A stretch of 64,000 bases of DNA from Erythrocercus mccallii (taxonomy: Eukaryota > Chordata > Aves > Passeriformes > Dicruridae): positions 186,001-250,000 of the forward strand of contig VZRG01001062.1 of the NCBI GenBank assembly GCA_013397435.1, given 5' to 3'. The notes under the pieces were generated by a model. It was not told the origin of the DNA. It searched no databases and saw only the letters and a program-made list of their open reading frames with translations. The position numbers were made by a program, and so were the translations under genes. Of the stretch, positions 11,735 through 22,653 are shown piece by piece. How positions within the stretch are numbered: the first letter of the stretch is position 1; every line of letters starts with the position of its first letter.

Positions 11735-12107
11735 GATTGTAGCTCCTGTTAATGAAGCTGAGGGACCTGGAATTGTAGAAAGCTTGGGGAGGGATCAGTG
11801 TAGGGGCAGAGTAAAGAGAATGGAGACAGATTTGTCTTGCAGTGTCTAGTATCAGGATAAGAGACAGTGAGCACACCCTCAAGCACACAAAATTCTGTTT
11901 AAACATTAGAAAAGCTTTTTTTACTGTGAGAATGGTTGAATGCTGGTACAGCTTGTCCAGAGGCTGTGGAGTCTCCATCCTTGGTGACCTTTAAAACCTG
12001 ACTGGACATGCTTTCAGGCAATCTGTTCAAGCTGACTCTGGTGAGAGTGAAACAGTTGGACAAGTTGATCTCCCAAGGTTCCTCCCAATCTTAAGTGTTC
12101 TGTGGGA
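11735..12107 (+). mobile_element. CR1 LINE 3' fragment (sense on +)
   Basis: Clear similarity to the avian CR1 3' end. The segment reads through the typical motifs gacaagag-like (ggataagagacag), tttttactgtgag, tggttgaatgctgg, gtggagtctccatcc, acctgactggacatg and gatctccc, and stops near ttctgtggga. It is diverged, 5'-truncated, and has no usable reading frame. Intergenic between STK17A and COA1. Confidence 0.88.
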
Positions 12108-14649
12108 TCCAGGGTCTTTTCTCAAAAGAGAAAGATTAAAAAAAAAAAACAAAACCCACCAGTGTTTCAATGACATGATGAAGTTAAAGAGAATCTAATC
12201 TTGCTCCAATGTTCCTTGGAAGAAAAGACTGCAAGAGGGGTGCCCAGGTGCCCGTTTGAAGTTATTTGGGGTTTCAGCAGCTGCTGGTGGTTCTGAGATG
12301 TTTACTCTCCCTGTTTTCATGGCATGTTCCAGCTCCCTTCACTGCTCCTGCTGCACCTGTGTCCTCTGTGAAAGCAACCGCCTTGGGCTGTGATGTATTT
12401 AATGGGAGCCACATGGCCAAAGCTGCTTGGTACTAAGCACCGGCCTGATGCTTTTTCTGCTTTTGAATATGTGCATTCTAAAAGAGCTCAAACATAGAGT
12501 GTGACTTCTGAGGTTCTTCAAGGTCATGAGGCAAGAAATTCTGTGTTTGCTGGCTATTAGGTAGTAAAACAAAGGCAGGGAATTAATTGTGATTTTACAA
12601 TTGTCCCTTATCCTCATCTATTGATTTCCTGGCTTCCAGCTCCACCAATTGCTTTCTTCCTTCTCTGGGTTTTAAGATTTGATTAAGAGAACCATGGATA
12701 TGATGATATGATATGATTGATATGATATGATATGATATGATGATACTGCCCATCATCACATCTCTGGGGAGTCAATGGTTGGTTGAAGTGACTGAGAGCC
12801 TTCAAAGTTAAAGGGCTGCTCAGGGGAGAAAATGAGAGATGGAGCCTCTTTGCAAGCTCTGCTTCCCCCAGGCAAGGTAATAAAATCTCCAGTGTTACTT
12901 GTAAGGTTTGGGTGGGGATAACTCCTCCAAGCCTGGAAAAGCCAGGGTTGGAGCAAGGCCAGGCAGTGATGTTGTGCAGCAGCTTGTGAGGCCAGCATAA
13001 GGACATTGTGTGTGCCAGCTCAAGGGACAGGATGGTGGTGAGCAAGCACTGTGCTGTAGGCTGGGGTGGCTGTAGCCAGACTTCTTGGACACTTGAGCAC
13101 TTTGCAGCCACTGCAGGTCCCAGGCTTACTGAGCGCACAGAGGTGACAAAAGGCAGATGAACAGCAATGTGTGCCAGATGCTCCCAGTGCAGACACAGGG
13201 AGGGACTGAACAGGCTGGGGCTCCTCTCCACAGCCATGATATCTTTGCAGATTAGCAACAAATCAAAGCTACAGCCAAGGAAGTGGTAATCGATGGATGG
13301 GAAGTGGTTGATTTGGTTTTTTCTTGTCAGCTGTTTGATTTCCCACCAAACTTCTTCAGTGACCAAAAGCTAGATTCGATCAAGCTCTGAAGAACCAGGT
13401 GGCCAGCAGATCTCCACATCCCTGAGGTTTTGTTCTTGCTAGTGGTATTGCAAGGCTAATGTTTTCATATCACATGAAATTGGATTTGGTTTGTATTTTG
13501 TTTTGTGATACCAGTAAAGAGCAATTTAAATCTTAAAGCTGGGCAATGTTGTCTTTGATTAATTCTAATCCTCTCCCTTGTATGCTGGGCTTTCATGTGC
13601 GTTGGATCAGGTCTCACAAGTGCTGTTCATCCTGAAAGCTCTTTGTGAAGTTCAAACTAAAGCACATGTGTATTGTTGCATTCTAAAATGGTTTATCCAA
13701 GATGCCTTTGCTGTGGCCCTTTAGCATCTCCCTTCTAATTAGGCATTTGCTTTTCAGGTTTGTTTAAAAGCCACCTTGTCCAGTTTGCTGGGTCATTGTT
13801 GAACAAGAAAATGCTCACTGTTCACTTAAAATTCTTTGCTCTAACTCTCCCTTCTCTAATATTCATAGCTCTTGAAAAGCTTTGCAGTGTCTGTCCTTGG
13901 GGGACTCCTTAGACCCAAATTTGAAAGAAGATAGGGAGGGGTAAGGGACAGGGAATGGAGTGATATAAGCTCTGGGCTATCCCTAGCTGCAGCCTGATTA
14001 AGCATACAGTGGATTCAAAGTGCACTTCTGTCTGGATGTTCTTAAGGTCTCCCGTGTTACTTCCTGCTACAGAGAGGACAGTGTACTTGCATTTTTTCTG
14101 TGCCTCAGACTACGCCTTAGTCTTTGCAATTGTTCACATGGGCAATTTGGGATGGGAGTGGAAATTGTTTGGGTTTGAGAGGTTTTTTGTTAGTTTGGGG
14201 TGTTTTGCTTATTCCTCTACTTGCTTGGTGATGGGCACAATCAAAATCTCTTGTGGTAGTCAGAGGAAACCATGGCAGTGCCTTCACCTGTTCTGCACCC
14301 TCCTGAGTGTTTTTCTCCCTAAATGTCCCCTCAAAAACTCAGGCAGTGCTGGTGATAAGCAGTGGCTTCTTCTGAGTAACCTTCAGTGTGAGCAGCGAGT
14401 CTCTTCCTGGAATTTGTAAGTTGAGTGGCCTCAGCTATCTCATGAGCTTTGTAATGATAACTGTGAGGGTGCAAATCTACCTGACAAGTGGAGTCGAGGG
14501 TGCTGCTGCTGAGCTTCAGCTTTGCTGCTTTGTCCATCCTGATTTAGGCAAGACCTTGTTGAGAAATGGGAGGAAACTGAGGCAGCGAGGCTGCTCAAGG
14601 CTTTGAGAAGCTGACTTGTCCTGACTTTGGTCTGCCACTGTAAAACAAA
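12108..14649. other. Intergenic sequence between the CR1 copy and the COA1 3' end
   Basis: No gene recognised. It contains a TATGA microsatellite at 12697-12744. A 227-codon minus-strand frame (12683-13366) overlaps the microsatellite and has no similarity I can name; it is probably chance. Confidence 0.65.
12697..12744 (+). repeat. TATGA/GATAT pentamer microsatellite
   Basis: About 48 bp made of gatat/gatgat units, interrupted once by gattgat. Simple-sequence repeat in intergenic DNA. Confidence 0.9.
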
Positions 14650-14977
14650 GCTCAGTTTCCTGACAGTTTATTTATTTATTTCAAATTCATAATACCAGCA
14701 CAAAAAGGGCATAACACATGACTTCTCTGTGACAGCAACTCCTTTGCAAGATATTTATTTTAGGCTTCTGTTAAACACATGAATAAACCAGCAAAAGAAA
14801 GAAATTACAATTACAACAATGATGAGGTCAATCTTGAGAGAAAATTGTCTTGAGAGCACCCGCTTAAGTGAAACTGTCACTTGTGACAACTGTGTACATT
14901 CACAGACACAGCAGGATGCAATCGATTAATGGCTCCTTTGGCTCAATGGGAGGCAGAGATGCAGCTGTCCCTGATTT
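14650..14977 (-). other. COA1: COA1 3'UTR
   Basis: On the minus strand the stop codon is followed by about 300 nt to a cluster of overlapping AATAAA signals at 14667-14680, made by a TTTA repeat on the plus strand. A further AATAAA lies at 14756-14761. The exact cleavage point is inferred. Confidence 0.65.
14667..14680 (-). terminator. COA1: Triple overlapping COA1 polyadenylation signal
   Basis: Three AATAAA hexamers on the minus strand (14667-14672, 14671-14676, 14675-14680), about 300 nt after the stop. Good candidate for the main poly(A) site. Confidence 0.65.
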
Positions 14978-15074
14978 TTAGCCTTCTTGCACACCAATGC
15001 TTTCCACTGGACAGTGGTAAATGGGAATATTCTGACCATCCTGCAGTTTCAAGGTGACATCCTGAAGGCACCAG
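14978..15074 (-). CDS. COA1: COA1 last coding exon
   Basis: The acceptor is ctttggtttcttgtcag. The 97 nt encode WCLQDVTLKLQDGQNIPIYH and a short divergent tail ending VQEG, then TAA at 14980-14978. Matches human WHLDEVFLELKDGQQIPVF, and the end lies at nearly the same distance as in human. Confidence 0.93.
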
Positions 15075-18000
15075 CTGACAAGAAACCAAAGAAGATTTTT
15101 AACTTGTAGCAATCACTTTTAACATGGTAAAGTCAGTGTAGAAACAGCTGGTACAGGGAAACAAATAATTCCACACATCCACTGCTTTTAAAAATTCTCT
15201 GAAGTGTTTTAAAAACTGGTTTATGAGTGCCAGCTTCTGAAAGCTGTTCTCCCTAATATTGTAGCACAGCCCAGATTTAAGGGTCTGGTATGCATGTTCC
15301 TATTTGTTGCAATTCAAATAAAAACCTGCCAGCTCTTCTTAAGGCATTCCTCCCCCAACCTGGTGCCTTTTTTTCTCTCCATCTTGTGGGTGCATTCCTT
15401 GCTCCACTCCTCTCCAGCCTTGGAGCCAGACAGTGTTGCTAATTATTCTGGCTTGGAAGAGTTTGAACACTGTGTGATCACTCAATGTGACTGCTGAAAA
15501 CCTGACAGGGTACAACAGTGGTTACTCAAAGAAGGAAAATTGCATTTGTTGGAGACTGAGGGGGGAGTCTTTTCCTTCCTCTAAGCTCTGCTCCAAACCC
15601 ACTTCTGAGAAACTGCTCATGCTGCTTTTCCAGCTGGAAAGGACTATTATTTTGGGGTACTAAAATAGGATTTTTTCAAAAGCTTCTGGCACTGGCCCAG
15701 CTCTGCTTTTACTGGAGTCAGTGCTGAGTACATACAATTAGGTAATTAGGCTGCTGCACCTCTGTGCAATGGGTCTGCAGAGTAGGGCTCTGCTCAGCAG
15801 CCCTCTGCTCCCAACCCAGGCCAAGCAACTGGGCTTGGAGGTGACCTGCTCATTCCCCACAGCATGGCCCTGGGGGCTCAGCCCTTGTCTTGGTCACTTC
15901 ACAGCAGGCAAGAATAATTTTGCAGTGCCTTAGCTGCCCTTGCCTCTGGGCACCCTCCCCATCCCTGTACTGCCTGCCTCTGGGTGAATGCCACTTCCTC
16001 CTGGACCAAACAACCTCACAGACTCCAAATTTTCTTTTTCAGTTGTCTTCTCTTTCATAAAATAACTAAACCACTATGAACAGTCTGCACACTCAGAGTC
16101 AGATGCATTTCAGTGGCTTTGGTGCCTCAGCTACTCTTGCACAGAGCCCTCAGCTCCTGGTGTCATTTAGCTCTGCCTGTATCAGTGTGAGAGCTGCCCT
16201 GGTCTCCCCTGGAAATGCACACAAACACTCTGCAGAGTCCCACCAGGATGGCCTGCTTACCTGCTCCTTACTCCCAGCCATTTTACTGTTAGTTCCCCAG
16301 TGGGATGCAAGGGCACCAAGTCCTGTCTCAGCCCCATGTGAAGTTGTGCACAGGACCCTGCACATGGGTGGATGTGGTAGAGTCTGACAGATTGATGTGC
16401 CACAGATTCTTTTACAAGCAGATGCCTTTTTTATTCTTAGGTTTGCAGAAATGTACAAAGATCTCACTTTAAAACAAAACTCCAAAAGATGTGTATGCAC
16501 TGCTGTAGTTTAACATTTTGCAATCTTCAGTTATCTTCACAGTAACTGATCCAGAAATAGCAGGGAACTGTCTGTGAGGAAGGGTTAAGGAGGAGTGAGG
16601 AGATCAGAGCTCAGGCACCAGGGAAGTGAGGTGTGCAAGAAATGGGACTGGGGACCTCTGGGGTTATCCCTGGTCATTAGGCAGGAGGCCAGGTCTAATA
16701 CTGAGTTTCTCAAATCCCAGCCTAGTGCCTTTCTCACATCCTTTTACACCTTCCTTCCCATACTTAGACGAGTAAGCCAGTCAGTCATGCTCATCTAATT
16801 GTGAATAGAAAACATCACCATATGGCTGGTGGCAGCTGAGTAAAAGTTTTGTAGCTTTTGGTTTCTAAACAGAGCTAACAGAAGTACCTAACAAGAGGTT
16901 TGCGTCTAGTAAAACTTTTAAGTTCATGTAGTAATTCTTTGCTCAGTTTCCAGAAACCAGTTTACTCTTGAAAAAGGAGGTTTTCAGGCTTCAGAACTAC
17001 AAAAATGTAAAGTCACTTCTATATGATATGGTATCAGAGTATCCTACTATAATGTATCTGTTCTAGCACATTTTTTTTTTTAATCATAAGGACCACACTT
17101 CTTGGATAGCTTAAAAAAAACCAGATCCTGTGTTTTTAGCTCACCTTGCACAGCTGTGATATAATGTGTGATTCCCTTACTGCAATCTGTAATACCAGAC
17201 TAGAGTTAGGACTGCTGTTCAGCAGCCTCTGAACCTCTGCGGGGAGGCAGGGTGGGAGGGGACAATACTTTACCTTGGCTCACAGTATTTATATATGTAC
17301 TGAGTTGCAGTTTGCAGAACACAACACAAAGGAATGGCTCATGTTGCTCTTCTATTCACATTCAGAGAGATGGCTTCAAAATATTTCTCAACTAACTTAC
17401 ATTTTTGTCCTAATGAAAATAATAACCTTTCACAAGACCTTCAGACAGGAGTTTCTGCTTGATCTGTGTGCATGACCTCAGCAACACGGATGACTAAAGC
17501 AAATATCCTGCTCTACTATTTTCTCCTACCACTTCTTTCCCATTTCTCTCGTTACCTCCCCCAGTACGCACCACTGACGGGAGTGGTTCATCTCTGAGTT
17601 AATGCAGAGGTAGCCCGCTGATTTTGTTCCAGAGACTGGCAACTTTATCTGCAAATGTAAAAGCAGATTAAAGATTCAGCAAAGCATATATGAAACAGAC
17701 ATTTACTCCTTCTAGTCAAAGAGCTCACACCTTTTTAACACTGTAATTTTTTTTCCTATATTTCAGAGTTGGATTCAGCTGTTCTAACAGCTAACATGTG
17801 TGGCTACACAAGTATGTCTGCTCTGCCATGCATGCACAATCTCTCTCTGCCGAAAGAATGTACTGTGTTACAGCTGCAGCCCCCAGGGAAAACCACTGGC
17901 CTCCTGAAATATTTATGAGCAAACACCTTTCCTTACCAGAATGCATGGTCATCCAGAGGTGACCTAAACTGTCAGAGCTTCCCATAACCATTACAAGCCT

Positions 18001-21000
18001 GTAGGTCAAGGTCCTCTGCATATCAGTCCCTTAACACACACTGAGGCAACGAGATGTTCAACGATTCTTTTTTTTCAGTGTCACAAATTTTATCACTTAT
18101 CTGTTTAACAAATGAAGCTGGAGCTCCAGCAGCAGCAACCATGACCAATTGCACTGGGTCTAACATCTGAATAAAATAAATGTTTCAGGTGTAGCATTTG
18201 CTACATTTGTGATGCAATCACAGAGAAAATGCCAGGTGTTTGCCAACAGACCCAGGAACTGGGAATGTTGTGAAGTCAGTAAATCAACCTGTGGTATAAT
18301 GATGATTAACCAGTTTATTTCATGAGAACATGAATATTTAGGAGCATGAAAAAGTAGAGAAGAAAGTTGGTGATTTGTGTCTTGGGTGAGGTCAGTAGAA
18401 GGCAGGGTTTGACTTCACCCTGAGTCACCCAAGCGACCAGCATTCTTAAACAGTGACCTAGGAAAACACCCGTGGGAAAGGTTATCTTCTTTTCAGTCAG
18501 AATGTTGTGTGGGGTTTTGTACAATTTTTTCCTTAGATGTGTTCCCTGGTGGAATCTATAAAACACGGGAAATGTTTTGTTCCAGGGTATGAGGTAAGTG
18601 CAGCCTGGCTGAAGTGAAAGGGAAAGTAATTTTATGTGAGCTGGTTAAAGGTTGGGTTTTTTTTTATCTTACCCTGATAGCCACACTCCTTCATTGTATC
18701 ATCTGACCCATTCCTTAATGCCCTTGCTTGATCTCTGTCATTCATAACTACTCACCAGTAAAAACAAAATTATTCCAATGTAATGAGTTACTGTAGTGAA
18801 GGAACTGGAGAGGTTGCTAGGGGCACTCAGTGTTACTAGCAAAACAAGGAAAGGGCAGCCAGTCCTGGATTAAGGGGTAAAAACACCAACGGAAAGTACT
18901 CTTGAGGCATCAATGCCCAGTGGAAGTGGACTTGTGTTTGCAAGGTTTGCCTGGGCCCAGCCCTCGGCTTATACAAGGCAGCCTTGTGCAATACTTCAGC
19001 ACCCAGCACAGCATTCTCCGGTCACTGAGTAACCCTCATGCTCAGTCTCAGGCTGGGCAGCCATTCTCAATGACACAAACTTACAAGTGCTCTTAAAACC
19101 CACACCATTTATGCTGTACCACAGCATAGCCTGTAAGAGGCTGTAAAACTGCTCTGAATAAAGCTCAAAAACTAGCATGGGACATATCTGGGGGGTAAAG
19201 AAAGGCAGATCCTATTTTAAAGCTGGATCTGATACATCTCTGAAAATGATTTTGTGGCCTACAGTGTGAGGGGGGGATTGTCTAGAGAGGTTCATCAGCA
19301 TGCTGTGATGGGCCCATGTAGCACATGCTGCTCTTGCTGTTTCTAGGCTAGTAGATTTATTCTCTGGAAGTCCATTCCTCTTCCAGATCAACTGGTATTC
19401 CATCCTACTTCCTTCCAATGCCCCCAGATGACTCATGACCCACTGAAAATCCCCTGGCTGATCTCATCACCTGACATCTCGGGAAGCCACCCTGTGACGC
19501 CACCTGCCCAGCATTACCCGCGCTCTTTCCGTGTCCACGCGATTGCTCCCATCTGTCAGGTGGATGTTGTGAACCTTAAGAGGGGGGGCACCAAGGGCTT
19601 CCAAGGCATCAGGATTGCTGTTCAGTTGCTCCAAAGCTTGCTGGTAATACTGGGTCCTGGCAAAACTTTCTAGGTGAGAGAAACAGGGTAGTGAAGAGAC
19701 TGTTCACTTAAAATCAAAACATCAGCTTAAAAAAAAAAGCAAAAGAGGTTTTCTACAGACTACCACACCCTCCTTGAAAATACAGTGCAAAACTATTAAT
19801 TAGGAGAAATTTGGCTAAAGGAGGAAACACACCCTTACATCAGAGAAGCAAATGTTATTCAGCTCATTTAAGTGAAGAGGGCTCTGAATATAGCCTGTTC
19901 CATTCTGATATACAGCTCAGCTTATGGCTGTCTCCCCACTTTTCATGCATTTGTAGGTTATCTAAAAGGAAGGGGGAAAAAATGGTACAAGGATGAATAT
20001 CTGAAATGTTCTGATAAAAATTCTATTTTTTTTTTCTATTGGAGGTACATAAAATACTTTAAGAATGGAGAATATCTTGCAGACTTTGAGAGGGGAACAG
20101 CTGCTGCTGTGGAACTCTAGCTGTGGTCTTGGTACAGCTTCCCAAGTGGTAGCCATGAAGCTACAACTCTGCTGACAGATGCCTTAAAAGGGAGGCACTA
20201 AGAAGCACCACTCGAGTTACTGGTCAAGCAGCCACAACAGCACTGTAGATGGATGCTGCAGTATTGGCACGTGGAGGACAGTTGTGACAAACTGCTATTT
20301 ATCAGTGACTGGTTGCTCTGTATGGCTGTGAAATGCTGTACCGTGGTCACCAATGGACAGGGCACATCTGAGGAGCTAGAGACTTCCTGACCCTCCTTAT
20401 GGAGACAGAGATTTGCTTATTAACAGTTTCAAGGCTGTCTTGCGGGGTTTCTAGAACAGTGCAACTTCACTCTTTGGACATCAAGAAGGGCGGAGTTAAG
20501 CTAAGAGTGTGTAGTTGTTAAATCCTACTCTGGCTCTCTGCCCTTGCCTTTCAAAGTGTTTAGAACAAGGTGTAATGTTTGTTTCTTGGTCTCTTGCCTG
20601 TCATTATTAATCTTGGAGCATGAGGCAGAAGGATGCTGCCCCCTCTCCCTAATTAGAAGCATCCCCTGTGAGCAGGCAGCATCCATTTGGCATAGACACA
20701 GCTTTGCTAGGCAGTCACCTGTGTTGGTCCTCTTGTGTCCCCTGGTGCATCCTAAGGAACTCCAACCAAAGGGGTTGCAGCATGCCTGCCCTTTAGTACC
20801 TATAAATCATGGCAAAAAGCCACCATGTGAAAAGTATGTTGTGTTCATCCGGCAGGTTGGAGGAGAAACGGATTCTAATGTCCTGGTGCTCCTTCTCAGC
20901 TGTTCCTTGTTAGTATCTCATGCATTAGACATGAAATGCCCAACTTATCCATTTGTCCTCACATCTTTTGATAGGGGAGCTGAAAGCATGCTGGAGTTGG

Positions 21001-22644
21001 CTGAGCAGACTGCTTCCATGAGAAGGGTGTGGAGGTGATGAGAGTAAGTAGAAATAGGATTACCTGAGTATTTGTACAAGCTTGCACAGAGACCACGTGC
21101 ATGCAAACTTCCCTTCAGCCTGAGGGAAGGGAAGGAATCCTCTCTCACTGCTCCCACCACTAAGAAGACCACTCATTCCTAACTCGTCCATGTATGGGCC
21201 TGTTCTGTGCACTGGGTAGAAGGCACTGGGATAGCCCCAGGCATAAGCAAAGGGAGGAAGGTTCTAAGTGTGGCTCCTGTGTCTGTTTAGAGGATAGAGA
21301 AAGACACACTTGGCTGCAGAAAGTCTGCAGAAAGTGTTCTTTCAGCAGTCTGACTGAGTTATTAGGCAGCTGCTCAGTGGCCACTGAAATTGCAAGAGAG
21401 CCAGAAGTAGCCATTGCAATGTGCCACTTGACTGCAGAGCCAAGGCATGTGGGGAGCCAGCCGTCAGGCTTACTGTGTAGCACGGGGGGTGACTACCCCA
21501 CAAGATTTCTAGATAGCAGTGCTGAAGCTGAAAATTAAAAAAACGCTAATGTCCTTGTTAAAGTATTTTAAAGTATTTTAAAATTCAGTATTTTAAAGCA
21601 TAAGGATCATATTTCTGTTATGTACTCCAGAGCTTGGGGGCATGAGCTGCCTAAAATTAAAGCCTGCTTTCCAGCTCTGATTTGTTATTAATATGTGTAA
21701 AATGAAGGGGAGGTTTCAGAGCTTATCTGAGGGCTTGAGAAACAGGCTTGGTTACACTTTTTTCTGGCACTATCCTCTGGTATCAGGGTAGGTGCAAAGC
21801 AATAGCATTTGATAGCACCAACAAGGGAGAGGCACAGAGCCAAGAAGCCTATGGCAGCCCCTGAGAGAGAGGCAAAGCTTATTTCTGCTCTGATGCTACA
21901 TATCTAAAAACAGTTTTAGAAAAAATAAACATCTATAATTTGGACTAATAATGTGGATTCTTGGCCAAAGACACATAGCAACTAGAGATGGCTATAAACA
22001 GCAACACCACCTGTCTAGCTTTTCTATTTGTCCTGATCTTCTCAGTGCTGAGTGCTCTTATCTGTACTTCATTCAGGAGAAACTCATGATTTCTTAGCAC
22101 TTCACAGGTGTGTTGTATTTAAGGGCCAGCACCACACAGAGATTTACTGATAAAACTTCTAGACTTTAGCACCTTCTCACAAATGGTCCTCTTTTACTGC
22201 CCAGTTACAAAATCTCAGTTAAGAAATGAAACTTGCACTACTGCAGGTGAAGCTTTCATTTCACCATCATCCTCAGGAAGCTCCCAAAAATCAGACTTTC
22301 TTCTAACCACAAGAGCCTGCTCCCTATGCAATGTGTGCCTCTGGAAATGCACACAGCAGCACTTGGGAGAGCAAAAGACCTGAGGATGAAAAAAATGGAG
22401 CTCACAGAGGCTTACTTCCCTTATACAGAGCCACACTTCCCTTAACTTCATCTGCTTTTCACAACTCGCATGCTGCTACTTTCCCCACTACACAAAAGCC
22501 AGTGAAAGAGGCAGAAGAGAAATAAGGTTGCTAACAACACCAAGACCTACTTTGCATAAGATTATACATCATGATGCATCCCCCGCTGCTGAACAGTCCC
22601 ATGAAAACAGCCATTTGCTGCAGTTTTGTTAGAGAAGCTGGCAT
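14978..22644 (-). CDS. COA1: COA1 / MITRAC15, cytochrome c oxidase assembly factor 1, complete coding model
   Basis: Minus-strand exons 22551-22644, 19518-19669, 17927-18015 and 14978-15074 join to 432 nt: 143 residues plus TAA (human has 146). The product starts MPASLTKLQQ. A hydrophobic helix (about residues 11-30, AVFMGLFSSGGCIMMYNLM) is the inner-membrane anchor. The rest is the TIM21-like intermembrane-space domain, with YYQQALEQLNSNPDALEALG matching human YYKLAVEQLQSHPEAQEALG and LKLQDGQNIPIY near the end matching human LELKDGQQIPVF. Known role: early COX1 translation/assembly intermediate (MITRAC) and complex I assembly. All four exons lack stops or frameshifts. The least certain join is the end of exon 3, where two donors compete. 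Synteny with STK17A supports the call. Confidence 0.92.
15075..17926 (-). other. COA1: COA1 intron between coding exons 3 and 4
   Basis: 2852 nt, GT-AG with the preferred donor. No transposon or RNA gene recognised. Open frames at 16076-16387 (+) and 16150-16500 (-) overlap each other and resemble nothing known. Confidence 0.75.
17927..18015 (-). CDS. COA1: COA1 third coding exon
   Basis: The acceptor is tgatatgcag. The exon reads RTLTYRLVMVMGSSDS then LGHLWMTMHSG, aligning with human AKLKIPVSGSKSEGLLYVHSS. The frame-keeping donor is gaaag|gtgttt at 17926, ending two bases into a codon, which fits the single leading C of the last exon. A better-looking donor ctg|gtaagg lies 10 nt earlier (exon end 17937) but would shift the frame. 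Relative to human, 4-5 extra residues (RTLTY) appear at the exon 2/3 junction. Confidence 0.8.
18016..19517 (-). other. COA1: COA1 intron between coding exons 2 and 3
   Basis: 1502 nt, donor gtaatg and acceptor tatgcag. Nothing recognisable inside. Confidence 0.8.
19518..19669 (-). CDS. COA1: COA1 second coding exon
   Basis: The acceptor is ctcacctag and the donor is gcgcgg|gtaatg. The 152 nt (2 + 50 codons) encode SFARTQYYQQALEQLNSNP through DALEALG to LTDGSNRVDTERAR, which aligns along its length with the human TIM21-like domain. It ends in phase 0 and joins exon 3 without a stop. An overlapping plus-strand frame is a shadow of this exon. Confidence 0.92.
19670..22550 (-). other. COA1: COA1 intron between coding exons 1 and 2
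   Basis: 2881 nt, donor gtaggt and acceptor cacctag. A 164-codon plus-strand frame at 20544-21038 has no similarity I know. A short repeated attttaaagt motif lies at about 21557-21597. Confidence 0.75.
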
Positions 22645-22653
22645 TTTTCCTCC
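22551..22653 (-). CDS. COA1: COA1 first coding exon (start codon, membrane helix)
   Basis: Upstream on the minus strand is a strong acceptor, a long pyrimidine tract ending ttttcag before 22653. So this is not the transcript's first exon, and at least one 5' non-coding exon lies at higher coordinates. The exon has 9 nt of 5'UTR (ggaggaaaa), ATG at 22644-22642, 31 codons plus one base, and donor caaa|gtaggt. I chose this ATG because MPASLTKL lines up with human MPLGARIL; the human protein has about a dozen further residues upstream that I do not see here. Confidence 0.88.

Noticed and set aside
19428..19673. 81-codon plus-strand frame
   Set aside because: It is the antisense shadow of COA1 coding exon 2.
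20544..21038. 164-codon plus-strand frame between COA1 exons
   Set aside because: Lies inside a COA1 intron on the opposite strand. No similarity or splice sites were found, so chance is the best explanation.
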